The notes below the pieces were generated by a model. The model saw only the letters and a list, made by a program, of their open reading frames with translations. It was not told where the DNA came from and searched no databases. This document shows positions 22,861 to 37,161 of a stretch of 64,000 bases of DNA, piece by piece. Position 1 is the first letter of the stretch. Each line of letters begins with the position of its first letter. The translations under genes were made by a program, and so were the position numbers. Source of the DNA: Opisthorchis felineus (taxonomy: Eukaryota > Platyhelminthes > Trematoda > Opisthorchiida > Opisthorchiidae); the NCBI GenBank assembly GCA_004794785.1, contig SJOL01005643.1, positions 73,525-137,524 of the forward strand, read 5' to 3'.

Positions 22861-25800
22861 GACTTATCATCTGGTAACCTGACGCCCTCAACAACTCCCG
22901 GTTGGCATCCTCGTACTTTCCGTGACAGGTAAACTTCGCTGCAATGCATATGTTGTATATTCCGTGGGCATTCACCTTTTCTAACCATCATTGATAGCAA
23001 GGAATCATATACTGTTCTTAAGTTGACTAAACCGAATCATTCTGTTGATCCATGTCGAGAATGCAGCTCATGAAGGAATGCTAATTGCGACCTTGTGACC
23101 TTGAAGGGTCACTGGTTGAATCCACGGCTCTTATCCCGCTTAGTCGCTGTTGCCAATTGCATCCGTAAAGTGGCGTTGATAGCGCTCCACAATCCCTTAG
23201 CAAACAACATGGTTATTGGAGTTCTGGTCGCATAGAAACCAAATTTGAAGGTTGCAAGCTGAACAGAAGCGGAGGAAATCAAGAACAACATGTGACTTTC
23301 TTCGCGTTCCTTACACTGCATACCATGCGAATTGCGTGGGTTTCGCATTTCAAGGCCACTCATCAGTCCATCTTCGGTGCTTGCCTGACAAACGGTTGAA
23401 CAGTAAATAGATCGTGAAAGATTACTATCTGTTCAGTCCATGTAACAAGGCATTTTTCATCAACACGAACAATCTGAGATGTTAAGGCATACAATTTCGG
23501 CCATAAACTGTGTTGGGAACTTCAGGGCTCGATTGATATGTGGTGGTGTGCATTTGTCAAATTAAATGCAATAGTAATCGTACAAATAAGATACAATCGT
23601 AGCGGATTGATGAATTTTTCAGTTTCTGCTTTAGTACACATTAAAAACGGCTAAACGGTAACGACCTTGGTGATATGGGCTCTATCCGTTATTGAAAATG
23701 AAATGCCTAAAACGACAAGGCTAATTTTACACCTTGGCCATTGTTAGCGAGGATGTTTGATCGGTGTGGCTTGACTTTGGGGAACAGTATCTACACGCAT
23801 CCTTAAGGATTTCACCAGGCGCCATGAATGGATTTGCAGACACATTGAAGTGGTAATTCAGTTCTGACTGAATGAGTGAGAGTGGAATCAGAGTGTACAC
23901 GATATCTTTGAGGCGCATTAAATGGACAGCTATGTGCATTTGGTTTATTGGTGGGTGCTTTCAGATGTCAGACGCAAGATGAACGAGTACCACGGGAACC
24001 CTGAAGATCCTACATCCTGCAACCACCACAACTAGTCCATCCGTCTATGGCGCTACCTGACTGGGAAGCCCTGACAAGCGGGGCAATCGATCGACGCAAC
24101 CAAGGTATGTTACTGAGGCTTCGTTCGAGGCGTTGTGCCTACCATTCACATCACTCAAGCGCGAACATGTTCGCCTGTTCAGACGTGAAAACTCAGATGC
24201 GCGCAGCGTGCGCCGATGGAGTAGTTATAACACGCCCGCCTCGCATGTCAAACGTGCGGAGTTGAAACTCCGACACGGCTAATGATATGCACCGCTCACG
24301 GGTTCTACTAAGAGCGAGTACTCTTGGACAGGAGGACAACTGTTCAATCGTGAGCGTGTATTCTATAAATCCTGCAACCACCCACCGGCAAAGGTATTGA
24401 TTACCCAGATGAGTTGCAGTGGCTTATTTATTAATATTATCTGGATGCATACATGTCTGCCGATCTCTTGGGTTCACCTCGGCATCCGCACTCAGGAGAC
24501 CGCTTGTAGTTGATCAACTATGCGTGGGCGCTCAGTGGCTCGCTCAACCAGCGTTAATGGGGCAGGTCCGCTTCGGATGACAGCCACCCAGAGATGCGTT
24601 TTTCCAGGAAGCAACACCTTATTCATACCGGACACTTTGGCCTCACTGCCTCCACTAGACCTATTCACATTCCATCGGGGCAACATGAAGAATCTCACAG
24701 AGTCGGATTATGCTGCCATTCGACCTTACCTTAGGAGGGTGATCAATAAAGGCATCCGTACTGATGGTAAAAACGGCGGAAAGAACAGTAGTAACTACTG
24801 ACCTAGTCCCAAAAAGTCAGCTTATTTGCGGAATACATGGAACATATGACCAGTACCAGCAAGTTGTTACCAATCGGAGGACTGTAAAGAACCGTTATGA
24901 ACTGTTCATGTGGGGGTCATTGGAACAGTCATGCGGCACGGATGAAACGCAGGATAGGAAGCGCCACCAGGCTATCAGGAGTAATCGGTTAAACAGTCAC
25001 TAATGTAAATGAAACTACCGAACAGATGGCAGGGATCATAGAGGAGAATTGGTTCGTAGACGCAACGCACCGTCATGGCTCGAGGTGTGCGACACACACC
25101 GTACCATCCCCATACAAAATGCGCGCCATCTACACAACATTCGGACACAATGAAACGCAGGTCAACAAAATGTCACTTGCTAAATGGAAACAAGCAAAAC
25201 ACCAGGCTCGTGGTCAAGTTGCTAACGTGCTGGGATTGCGCTCTGATCGCTGATTCTCGATTTCAGGCCGGATCCCCAAAGAGACACACAGGTAAAGAGG
25301 AAACAGGTATGAAGAGAGCTCACAGTTGTACGATTGTCGGTAGTACAGATTGCCAAACGAACCCCACACATAGCAGGATAGGGGGAACGGGACGACAGTA
25401 CATGGGAAGCTAGGGAAAAGTCTGACTACTTATCAGTAGCCTGAGTTATTACGAAGCCGGCCACTTTGGTTTTCTAGAGTGAAGAGTAAACATCAGTAGG
25501 GTTGTTAAACATCCAGTTATTGTGTTCAATTTGTGCTGCGCCAATCCAATGGCGTCACAAAAAGCGTTTTCGCAGGTCGCATATCTTGAAGGCGCAGTCC
25601 TTTGTCAGACACCCGGCAGTTGAAACAAACCGCCAGCTGCAACCAGTTTTCTATTACCAGGCGACGTGATGGAAACTCCATCCTTGTCTTTCAATGCTGT
25701 GTTGACCAGTGCCCCCAGAACAAGGGTTTTCTTGATGTGATGAACATTATATTCACGCTAGGTCCCTGTATCAAGCTCATACAGACTTGGGCCGGTCCAA

Positions 25801-26892
25801 CTGACGGATAAAACGTTCGACGCTTTGAACGACAGTGGCAAACTGCGAGAATCATCTGACCATCGAATATGTACGACTCCTTAACAGCTTCTGTTGTTGC
25901 ATGGCAATAAATCAACTAGACATCGTAACTGCAGGCGGACTGATTGACGGATAAACAGAGTGTTGAGACGGCAAAAACGAGGCGGCGAATTTGACTGCCA
26001 TGCAACCCTTTGGCTGTATTGTGTGTAGTTGGGTTCCCGTTCAGGACTAAACGTCATTCCATCCAGTAGACTGGCCTTTGTTAGGATTGGGTCTCAACCA
26101 TCCAGTCTGTCAGAAGACAGCTTGCCAACTGCTGACCTTTAATCTGTGGTAGGTGTGAACCACTTCATGATTACATCACACTGCCACATCAAGTGGGATG
26201 GGCTCGACTCCAAGGGTAGAAGGAAGACGGGTATGAACACATGTTTCGTTGCTGTCAAAATTACTTCACAGGTCGAGTTTCGAATTCAACTTGTGTGAAA
26301 CAACGGCCGACATTGTGTCCCGACCTGCCGTGCCATCTAAATCGTATCAAACGTGATCCAACGAACGGGACAGTTAAGAGTGATTTCCTGCTGCAACCGG
26401 AGTGAAGTGGATGACCGTAACTTTTCGCGGCCTTCAGGAGGAACTGATAAAAACCGAGCCAGTGTAACTAAGATTCGAAGATGTGCATTAACGGTACCGT
26501 TTCTCTGGTTAACGGGAGGCGTTTTGCGGCATTTCAATAACACTGGAGATTTTGTGCTGAACTGTCGTACACGAATCGCAACACAGGCATCGGGACCCCT
26601 CCTAACAACGAGCTTCTTCTCAACTTAGATGAATTAACAGGGTTCGTTGGACCCACATTCTCCCAGGTTGACGTGCAGTGACCAGTAGTCACGTTTCTCA
26701 AGTCTATTTTACAGATTTCTTACAATGGCGGTTTAGTCAAAGCCTATCCTATCCTGTAGCCAGCGTAATTTGAAGGACGAAGAACTCATGAGGAAACGCT
26801 GTTAACCAACGGCCATCCGGAAAGTTCTATCGAAATTGTCTGATAAGTTATATCTAGGAAGCCCGCCCTCCATGAAGCTAAAATAAGGCAGT
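22861..26892. other. No supported gene; one exon-like frame
   Basis: Besides SINE family B at 24208-24358, the plus-strand frame 24520-24801 has a protein-like composition (NLTESDYAAIRPYLRRVINK) and a possible donor GTAAAA near 24767, but no recognisable domain or partner exon. Confidence 0.45.
24208..24358 (+). mobile_element. Second tRNA-like SINE, family B, shorter copy
   Basis: ATGGAGTAGTTATAACACGC, CGCCTCGCATGTCAAACGTG and CGGAGTTGAAACTCCGACAC. It matches the 5.2-kb copy through the head and again at the end (GGACAGGAG, CTGTTCAATCGTGAG), but lacks about 45 bp of the body. Confidence 0.55.
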
Positions 26893-27560
26893 TCATCATC
26901 ACGGACAGCAAGACATCAGTGTTCAACACGGGTGCTTCACAGCCGTCCAACCATGATTCATTTGAAAGCCTTATTGTGAAGAAAAGAACAAAGGTGGACA
27001 GGGAAGGGACTTAGTGCTAGCTTACTACAATTATTCCGAGGTGCCTACACCTCCAGACACTCGTTCAGGCAATCTGGATAGAAACTGACAACAAGAACGC
27101 CACTGGCATCGATTAGCAGCCATATCTTGCAGCGTCACCAACCAGGTGCAGTGGATACCACGCGGTCCACTCCTGGAGAGCGAGTCGCACCGATAGCACC
27201 CAGATTTTTTCCGTAATCTCTTTCATACGCCTCTGCCAGATCAAGGGTTGGACAACTCTCTGAATTGGGCACTGAAAACAGCACTCTCTTCGACAAGCGA
27301 TGGTTTGGCATACGTAATACATGGCCTGACTAACGCAGCTTCTGGTGCTGGACACAATCATCAATGGAAGTCCCCGTTGCACAACCGAAAACTCGCTCGA
27401 TTGCGGATTCTCCGACACCAACCCACACGAGCTATGGTCCTGAGGCAATGATTGTCGAACAGCTGAAGACGTCTCAGTTCCGCTGCTCGAACAGGCCATG
27501 TCTCACGGCCATACAACAAAACAACTCGCACTGTAGCCTGAAACACACGTCCTTGAGATT
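26893..27560 (-). mobile_element. RTE-like RT C-terminus with 3' UTR, 5'-truncated
   Basis: Reading down the minus strand from 27546: VVLLYGRETWPVRAAELRRL, LFDNHCLRTIARVGW, then after frameshifts a block about RSPGVDRVV and the tail before a 3' UTR. A degenerate form of the RTE 3' hairpin lies at 26914-26934, followed by a GATGATGA tail at about 26893-26900. Several frame breaks make it a dead fragment. Confidence 0.75.
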
Positions 27561-30500
27561 CAGGGATATACCGCTTTGAGGCAGTTGGCCCGGTCCTATC
27601 GTTGAGAACATTTGACCGATACCGGGCACAAACTAAATTCGGTCATTAGTCGTCTATGGTTGAAACAACGAAATGGCCCTACGACAGTGTTGCCCGCGTG
27701 ACCTGCCAATTCTCCTCAAGCTGCAGACACTTACCTTGGCCGAACAGACCGGCACCTATCTGAGCACGTGACTGATAATACATCATGGTGCGTTTTCAGA
27801 GCGATAGCACGACTGACTCCAAAAGATCGGAGGTCAAACCGTGACCCAGCATATTCGGTCACAAAAAGATCCGACTCATTCTGTGTTCTTACGTCGCCAG
27901 AAGGCCATTTCCAGTCTCACCCATCAGAATTCACTGTGTGAACAGGGAGTTTCGAGGCGAAACCACCAGTTTTATTCACGAGGCTTCGTTTGTTTTACCG
28001 TTGATTACTTGATCGTTTCTTCAATAAAACCTGCATGTATTACGTTACGCAACTGCGGACAGTAAAATAAACGATAACATCGAAGGATATCTTCTATTTG
28101 TGCTAGCCGCATAGGTTCGCATCATCGAGGTCGTGTTGCAGACGGATAATAATGCATTTGTTCCACTCAAGGGGGAGGCGTCCACAAAAGCTGCGCACTG
28201 GTTATGTATACGCACCTACGTTTAGACGCCATTCAAGGGAAGCCCAACGTGTAAACAAGACACAAATTAGGAAATAATAGCTAGAACTCTCGCACGAAGT
28301 GATGCAACCTCAAAGGAAGCAACTGCTTTCCTCATGGTATCTTCTGTAGTGAATGCAGGCTATGCGGAGTAGTAGAATGACTTTGAGGTTTCAAATAAAT
28401 TTACCGTGAAAACGGTAAGCTTGTCTTTGGGAATCGAGTCCCGTAAAGCTTGCATTAACAAGCTATCTGGACATAAATTTGAGGACTAGACCTACCTAAG
28501 GAGTGTCAAACAGGGCGAAGCGTGGCACCCTAAACAGTGGCGGATCTCGAGTGACGTTCAAACCCACCACAGCATTTCTGTGAGAGTCTGGGCACTCCAT
28601 CAACCAGTTACGGGTGGTTGACGAACACCTACTACACTTCTAGTACAAAGCATAAGGCTCATCGTACGGTGATCCAGACCCTGAAGGTATAGAGCGTAGA
28701 GGCACAGAAGGGTGTAGTCGGCCCTGTAGATTCAACCCGCTCAGTGGATTCTCACGCAAGATTCATTCTCCTTATCGACCGACAACTTCGTGCTGGCTAA
28801 CGGGATCTGCACAGTCTGTTTGGATAGACGGGACCGGCCTCTCACCGAGCCGATACATCCGAATTAGCCATCAGACGTGTCCGTTGTCCATGCTGGTAGA
28901 CAGGATGGATTATTCCAAAGAACTGAATTAACTGAAAACTACAAATGGGCTCTAGGGATTCGACCAGCATACAAAAAACCATTCAGACTACGTCCAGACG
29001 TTGAACAGAACCTAGCGTAACAGAGACAGACCTTCTCTCCATATTGTGCTAGGAGCCACATTAGGAAGCTCATCTACAAAACATGAAACAGAACTGGTTG
29101 GTAACTAGAATGTTTCGCTGTGCCTTTTCGTTCTCACAAGAAAGTCAGTACTGCCGGTCTTAGATTATGGTTATGAACACGAAAAAAAACTGAGGATCCA
29201 ACCTGACTGAAACTACAATATTACGCACGACCCTAGTTCACGGCACATGGGTTTACAAGCGCGTTCACAGCCCGTTGAAGTCATCACAATTGAAAACCCA
29301 TCAATAACCACAAAGTCATTTATAATAGACCTAAGTTCGTGCACGTACAGGTGCAGCGAGTGGAACGGCTAATTCAACATTTTGGGACGGGATGGACAAA
29401 AAGCAAGCTTGAGAGTAGTATATAGTAGAAGGCAAAATATACGTGTTGGAAACCGGGTGGGTGTCTTGTGTCAAAAAAACGAATTGTATTATCTTCCGTC
29501 CGAAGGCGATGAAATAAGAACAGACAACATTGGGTAGACAAGTAGTCGCCATGCTGAAGCACTTCACACTGCATAAGATAAAATGCCAGGACAAAAAAGG
29601 ACAAGAACCAGGGGAACCGGGAATAACGCGCGCGCGGCCACACACACAAAACTAGCATAGTATTTAAAATTGAATGCGATGGATACTAGTAGTGGCGCAT
29701 AATATGAAAAAATAGCACATCCTTAGAGATTGGTATGCGTAGATTTATGGAACAATGAGCTATCAAAATGCCAAACACGTGAGGGAAATAGAGGATGTAT
29801 ATTGGGAAGGAACTATGGCGGATCGTGGAAGGAGTAATTGCGTGATGTGCACTGAAACGGGCTAACCGGGTTGCACGCGGTTCCGAAGCAATCATCCACT
29901 GAGCAGAGGGGCTACTGCTCAGAAGATTACATCAGCATACACTTCTGGAAAAGGGGAGAAAATTGGAAGTAAGTAATGGAAACAACCGAGAATGAATACG
30001 GAGCAGTGGGAGGGGGCGGGAGGGTGTACTTTATATATGACGACATCCAATCACCATTCCTCATCCACAGAACTAACCTAACTAATGCAAAAGGCATCGG
30101 CTTAAACCTAAGCAATCGCCCGTTCCGGTAAACAGTCACAGTAGCAAAATGCAGTAGCCAGTACCGAGAATGCACGGGTTCTGGGATGACCCGGTAAACC
30201 GTCCAACGGTTGAGATCAACAGCCTCTACTACCAAACGAGAAGGAAAGTCCTGTACGGCTGATGACACCCATCACGCTGTTCACCCAAGCTACTTCAACA
30301 TGATGAACTAACGTTAGGATTATTAGGATTGCACGATATGATGAACGGGATTCCAGGATTCCACGTCACTAGAAAAACACGGCTTATTCACGGATTCCAT
30401 TAAGTCAAATCAGCTAGTCAAATTGCAGAGAGATTGGAAAATCCGGTAGAAATAGCCGTAATCTGGGATTACGAGATAACCACGTTGCAACTGGTGTCAT

Positions 30501-30561
30501 CTGTGAAGCTCCACGGTGCAACCAATTCGTCCGAGACAACCGCCACAATTACTGTTGTACT
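27561..30561. other. No gene seen
   Basis: 3 kb without a recognisable repeat or domain. The longest frame (29331-29645, minus) is hydrophobic and low in information. Confidence 0.5.
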
Positions 30562-30762
30562 GAGCTCGAGATGGCTCAGTGTCTAGGGCGTGAAATTGCT
30601 GACCGGAAGGTTTGTGGTTCGAACTCAACCTCGGCATTTCGCTTCTGTCTAGACTTGGACAACCAAGCAGTATCCTAACCCTCGTGGTTCCTTTCGATGG
30701 CATTGCAGCCAGGAGCCGAAAGGGCGTTACAGCTGAACGACTGTTATTCTATTATTACCGGC
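30562..30762 (+). mobile_element. tRNA-derived SINE, family A
   Basis: GAGCTCGAGATGGCTCAGTG opens the copy, GGTTCGAACTC is box B, and it closes with GTTACAGCTGAACGACTG and a TTATTCTATTATTACC tail. Confidence 0.85.
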
Positions 30763-30905
30763 ACGGGGTCTAATGTCGAAAACGTCAAGATAAAATAGTT
30801 CCCAAGACGGCAAATTCCGCGGCTGGTACTAAGTCTACGAACAAGTCATTGAATGAAGATGCACATTCCTCCGGGGCGGGCTTGATAGTTCCAGAAGTAG
30901 CCAAG

Positions 30906-31088
30906 ATAATATCGTTCAGCTGTAGCATCCTCTCGATGCCTAACTGCCATGCAGGAAGCGCGAGGGCTGGGATACTGCCAGGTTGCCCAAGACTAAACAG
31001 GGGAAGTCGAGAGGCAGAGATCGGGTTCGAACCACGGACCCACCGGTCAGTAAATTCGCGTTCTAACCATTGAGCTATCTGGCCCCGC
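30906..31088 (-). mobile_element. tRNA-derived SINE, family A
   Basis: Reverse copy about 150 bp from the preceding plus-strand copy, so the two could form a hairpin in transcripts. GGTTCGAACCACGGACC and CCATTGAGCTATCT mark boxes B and A. Confidence 0.85.
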
Positions 31089-32387
31089 CGAGATGACAGA
31101 GCCGGCTTGCAAAAAATACCCCCCCGTGTTTCCCCTTTGGGTCTTTGCGACACTGAGTGCTGCATACTATCATCACAAGATCGGGACTTGAATCAAGCGT
31201 ACAAACCCATGTTCCGCATGTCCTTTTAATTTGCTTTTGACTGACCTAGGTTCGACTAAACACGGATACTCTGAAACCACCTACGTCCTTTTGGGTATCT
31301 ATACCTGATTTGGGAGGGAAATGCACTCACCAAAAATAATCTGCAGGGGTTCATCATGACTACTACCATCGGTGAATAGCTACTATCATTTAAGGCGTGC
31401 TGAAGAGTTTTTAATTTTTCTATTAAATACACTTAGTTTGGACTCAACGGTAGGCTTGTTGTTTCGGTACTTAAGACATATATCATTTCCTTCAGGGCGC
31501 AAGACTTCTGGGTCATGTATGCATTCGCAGTGACGACAGAAAATACGCGAAGAGGGTAATTTGAGGTTAATCAATAAAAGATATACTCCTGCTCGCCCGA
31601 ATATCATTTTGGAAGTCAAAAAACCCTGCTATCTAGTAATTGTGGGAAACAAAACCAAGTCAGATGATGACTATGCTTGACAGAAAAACCGGTACGACTT
31701 AACGGATGACATAAGTTTTCCGGGAACAAATGTCGAAGGGTAACCCGTAAAGCAAGCAATGATCAACAGAGAACAACATTTTGGGAGACAACCGGGTTAG
31801 AAAACGAAACGAACAAAAACGCCTGACTTGACTAAAACAACCAAGGGAAACAAAACAACTGAAGTGTATCTTACATGCGGAGTGCGCTATGTTGGGAAAC
31901 ATTGTGACATAAGCGATGAACACACAACGGACTGTTAAACCAACCTGGAATGTGAACTCGGGTTAGACCTACATAGTGTATACCCTCTATTGCAGTTGCC
32001 TGTTAACACTCAGGCGGTTCTGGTCTGTGTCAAATTAGTGTTGTGACTCGGGGAACGTTACGTGTTTTAGATTAGCCTACTACATACACGAGGTACCGAG
32101 GCTCCACTCCAAGGATGTTATAATCTGCTAACGCTTGCAAAAACGGGTGGAATAGCCTGCTGGAAGAATGGGCTGCAACATCTGCCGTTCGTCCTCTAAA
32201 CGGCTGTGGAGGAACGATAGGTGGAAGGTTCAGTGGCCAGAGGATGGATTGTGGCAACTGAGGGACAGGTTTCTTGGCTTCGGTTGTTGACCATTTTACT
32301 GTTAGTCCAGTTCAGTTGATGTTCGATCCCCACCACAATGAATGACAACTGATGTTAAAACAAATTCGACTATGCTAGTAAACGTTC

Positions 32388-33560
32388 ACCACATCAAGTG
32401 GTGTCAGACAGGACTGTCCTCTTTCACCTTTCCTCTTCAACTTCGTCATTGATTCGATCATGGAAGACTCACTATCAGCCTCTAATGCCTGTAGGGTCGA
32501 AGTGCTCCCTGGGCGTCCGCTCACAGATATCGGGTACGCAGACGACATAGCTCTTCTTGGATCTGACCCCGTGGTAATTCAAACAATATTAAATAATCTA
32601 AATAAGTCCGCCTCACGGTTTGGCATGCGCTTCACACCTGCAAAGTGTAAAGTGCTACTGCAAGACTGGGTAGGCTCGAACCCTAGCCTCATGCTTGCGG
32701 ATGAGCCGATTGAGGTAGTAGACAAATTTGTTTATCTGGGCAGCTGTATCAGTCCCGGTGGTCTCGCGAAAGATGATATTTCCATCCGGATTGAGAAGGC
32801 CAGAGCAGCTTTTGTGAACCTGCGTCACCTGTGGCGTAGGCGTGACATCAGCTTATCCGTCAAGGGTCGAGTTTACAATGCTGCGATGCACTCCATATTA
32901 CTATACGGGTCAGAAACCTGGCCGCTGCGCGCCGAGGACGTCAAAAGACTTTCAGTGTTTGACCATCGATGTCTTCGGAGCATTGCCCGAGTCTGGTGGG
33001 AACACTGGATAAGCAATGCTGAAGTACGTCGAATGGTATTCGGAAGAAATAACTCACCCTCGATAGATGAACTGATCACACTGCATAGGTTGCGCTGGCT
33101 TGGCCACGTGCTGCGTACGCCAGTCGGCCGACTCCCTCGAAGGGTTCTTTTTGCACAACCACGTGAAGGGTGGAAACGAACCAGAGGCGGTCAATCAATG
33201 ACTTTGCAGCGAAGTATAAAAGCCATTACCAGCAAACTTAGCTGCGCTGGTCATTGCCGTCTTCCTGGATGGGGACCCCGAGACGGGCCACACCAATGGT
33301 TAGAGACATTGTCAGACATGACCCAGTCGCGCCCTCAATGGCGCTCGTGCATCCAAGGTATTGCCTTCAATGCATGGCTCCCTTCCCAATCCCCCCACTT
33401 GACAGTCCACAGACAGTGCTGTATTTACGCACCAATTTATCAGCTGCCGCCTCCAATGCGCAGCTACCTACCCCACCTCCCCAAATCATCGGTGAACGAA
33501 ACTGTGGCAGCTACAACCACTGTACGACAAGTACGCGGTTCTTACAGCTGATGATGATGC
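32388..33560 (+). mobile_element. RTE-like non-LTR reverse transcriptase, 5'-truncated fragment
   Basis: The longest open frame of the window (from the ATG at 32460 to 33551; the frame is open from about 32388). It encodes the C-terminal half of a non-LTR reverse transcriptase: SGVRQDCPLSPFLFNF, the catalytic box YADDIALLG (intact), FTPAKCKVLLQDW, the thumb YLGSCIS, RRRDISLSVKGRVY, LLYGSETWPLRAEDVKRLS and LRWLGHVLRTPVGRLPRR. The upstream RT motifs and the endonuclease are missing, as expected after 5' truncation. The copy ends near 33548-33560 in ATGATGATG, the short GAT-type tail of this family. Mobile-element debris, not a host gene, though little decayed. Confidence 0.85.
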
Positions 33561-35969
33561 TACTAAATGCTTTTTCTCAACGTTTTTTAAATGATGTCTA
33601 GTCTACTGAGGAACAGCAGAAGTTAGGAGTAATACTATGCACACACTGACAGTCTAGGTCTCATGATCCGGGTGGGGTCCAGGTCCAACCAGAGGAAACC
33701 GGATGAGGTAGAACTAACTTCTATTGTGGTAGCAAAGTATATAGGGTCAACGACCTCAATGGAGGGGGGGGGATGGCGAAGAAACAAAACAGGAGGTAGG
33801 TGCCACATCGAAAACTTCGACCTACTTCATCGGTTCCAGTTCGGTGGGCGGTTCTACGACCGAAGCTAACTCCACTTGGACGGATGCGCTCCCGCTTCAC
33901 CGTGCATTTTGCTTGCTCCTGTTGAGGTGGAAAAAAATTAAAAAGGTTGCCTTAACCGAGCTTAAAGGGGCCACCTCTACGGGAGGCGTACAGCATCGTA
34001 AGGTCAGTTTGCTTGATCTGATGTTCACAGACATACGGACTGATATTAATAATAGTAAGCATCAGGTTGGGATAAACTGTCCACCGAACACTGTACTTTT
34101 CTGAAGGACAAGCGTAGACCATGCTCAAAGTGCAGTAGCGCAAGATTTCGTAGTATGAGTCCTAACCACACAAAAGTTTTCGGTCACGTATCTCGGAAAG
34201 GGGGGTCACGAAGACGAAAGCCACATTCGCTTCCAAACACGCACACACACAAGGCAGTTATGTCGATAAAAACGGCTGGCTCCATGACAGGTTTATTTAG
34301 AATTAGGTCTATCACTTTCCCAAGAAAAAAAAAAGATGTCCTCAATGTTACCCAAAATTGGTTCGTAGTCTTATCAGGAATCGGATCGTTCCAGTGGTAC
34401 AGTCACTACCTTCCCCCAGACCACCATCATACCATCGCAAAATACTCCTCCAGTGAAGCGAAAGGAAACCTCGTATGAAGAATAAACCCAAAGGGAAAAA
34501 CTACCGAATCATGAAGCAGGCGGTCTTCTTTTAGCACCATGTAAATTATTACTGAAGCGCTTCAGCAATCTCATTCCAACCGTAACCCGAAAGTCCTCAA
34601 TGCACTGTATAGGGCTATATTTTCAGGATGGAGATAAAACTATCTTACAGTCTCTACCTAGTATCCAGCAAGAGCAAATTCGTATGCTAGGATGGTGCCA
34701 ATTCTGCCGCTCGTTATTGCTGAAAGGACACAACGCGGAGGCATCAAGCATTGGGAATGTAGACGGCCTCAACCGATTATTAGGGTTGTACGTCAGGGGC
34801 CGGGCTTGTTAAGAGGTAATTTTTGTAAACATATGGAGCAGTTGTAATCCGAAGACTTGACATCCTCGCTGTGCGCCCGTATAATACACACAACGACGCA
34901 CGGCCATCCATGCGCAAATCTCCATAGCCCTCAGCTGTTGTTACAGTATGAAACGGATAACCGCGATATTGGATAACTCCAGAAGTGGGACCAAAAATCA
35001 CCAATTAGCTGGAGTGGTGTAGAAGCCGAGCTAATCTTTACATTACACTGCGGCCCACGTTGTTCACAACGGATGGATATCAGAAAAGTTTGTACAGTCT
35101 TCTACCCTACTGATGTAAGCGTTACCCAACTCGGCTTAAGCCGCATGAAAAGTGCATGTGGGTATAACAATTATCCTAGACTAGGCTTCTGGGCCACTGG
35201 AAAACAAGGTGAAAATTGCTCAGGCCGATGAAAAGTACGAACCAGTTAGGACTATCTCAACTTGTTTGAGAATCAGCATACTGCACTTTGTACATCAACA
35301 GGAAAGGTTCCACTAGAACTTGAGGCGATGACGGTTTAAACTAGACGACGAAAATGAATACTGCTTTGTTTGTGAGATGTTTTTTGTTTTGTTTTTGGTT
35401 TAAAACGTATAGATTCATACTATTTACCTTCACTGGTAAATATGCTATCGATAAAACCGGCGGTTTTGACACAACGCTCGGATGATATTTGCAAGGAACC
35501 TAAATTCAAGCTCAGGGTGGGGAGAACCACGCGTCAAGCGGTTTGAACTGATCAGTAATGGGAAGTTTCGTATTCGTTCCAGATGACACCGTCAGTCGAC
35601 CGACAGCATCATGAAGATGTCACCCGATTAGTGACGAAATGTTTCTAAACCTACATCTACCAATATTGGGTAAAATTGCCACCGGCGAAAAAGTAATAAC
35701 GAATAAGTGAGGTCGCTGCTGTTCAAGTTTGGAACACCTTGGTCAGTCAGCAAGAAGAATTCGGGACTTTTCTCGATATGGACAACTCGTTTCCGGTTTC
35801 GCTAAGCTTAGAGCCCATCAAGAAGGTCTAGTACCAGAATCCCGATCAAATGCATTATGTTCTTGAACACTAACCTGGATGAATTTGCAGATAAACATTG
35901 ACCTACAAATTAAGTTGACGTCAACAGAAGGCTCAGTTGAAATTAACCTGGTCCTCTCTTTTATAATCT
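33561..35969. other. No gene seen
   Basis: Intergenic sequence after the RTE fragment. Short frames only; a G-rich run lies near 33765. Confidence 0.5.
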
Positions 35970-36235
35970 TGAAAGAAATTCCCTCGATATCACAAATGTC
36001 GTTCCAGTTGAAACACAAGACGGTATTTAAGCAGTACACTCAGTTGAGGGACAGTACAAACGAGGGCTACAGGCGACATTCATTTGAGTCCCCCGTTAAC
36101 ACCAGTTCGATTTGCAAATGAGTTCTTATTTGGACACATCCCCTTTGACTCTGAATTACGGAACAAGGCTGATGGAAATTCGAGGACTAGGCCTACTTGA
36201 AGAGCTCCAAAAAGGGGACCAGTTCCAAAGAACAA
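35970..36235 (+). repeat. Repeat C, degenerate copy
   Basis: AGTTGAAACACAAGACGGT, TCGATTTGCAAATGAGTTC, AGGCTGATGGAAATTCGAGG and CCTACTTGAAGAGCTCC. Confidence 0.65.
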
Positions 36236-37161
36236 ATATGACAAAATACATCGGATTGAGGCTGAGCATACTCAGTTCCATTTCCTCACAGGACAAATCG
36301 ATCTTCCAATCGAGCAATGTCTCCGAAGCATTGTTCGGACTTAGCTGGGACACATCAGATCAGTACTATTGAGGAATGTCGAATTACGTTCAGAGGAGAA
36401 AACTGACTGAAGGCCAGGGATTATGTCAGCCTGATCGTGTGCTTCGAATGTCAGAAAGTCAACTACACTGAAAAGTCCTTTTCGCACGATCGTGTGCACA
36501 GGAGGATGAGCTGTGGGTAACTCAGGCAGTGGCCTAAAGAACAAGCACGACCGGCACACCCAGTCACGTTGGCAGCTGTCATCTCTATAGAGGAGAATGT
36601 TGGTAGCTCAGGTAGCATAGCTGTCATCTTCCTGGGTGGAGGCATTGTGACGGAACAGATCAGTAGTTGCAGACAGATGTGACCAACGATTTTCATGTAT
36701 CCAAGCCTCCAACGAGCAACCAGCCAAACTCAATCTCCACACTAATGACAGCATCCGACTCAAAATCCAAAGATGCCTGCTACCGTACGCATAAGGTAAC
36801 TCTGTCCACATTTCCAACGTAATTGGTGGGTGAAAAGGTGGCAGCTAGAGCCAACGTGTTGATGGCGATTTCAAGGTAGTGGTGGCATCATTTCCAGGTT
36901 CAATGAAACACGTCTTTCAGCGCATATCTTCGAATTGGGGATTCCTGCCACGTTTGCACAATTAAAAGTGAAACTTATAGACCACACATTTGCACAGCTG
37001 ACTCACTGCCTACTTTGTATATAAAAACCATGAGCACAAAAACAAACGATTGAGAACCGCTACACTAGAGGGGTACGCCTATTTTTGATACCACGCGATG
37101 ACGACTGGTCAGAATGGCTGAAGCTGAGAGTCAGAGAACGTCAGCTGAATGAAGTGCCCAA

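Noticed and set aside
24520..24801. Exon-like plus-strand frame
   Set aside because: Composition looks protein-like and a GTAAAA donor is near 24767, but no family, partner exons or convincing acceptor were found.
36341..36817. Further lamin exons downstream of 37162
   Set aside because: The minus-strand frames here contain a dispersed repeat (PELPTF peptide) and show no lamin-tail or CaaX sequence.
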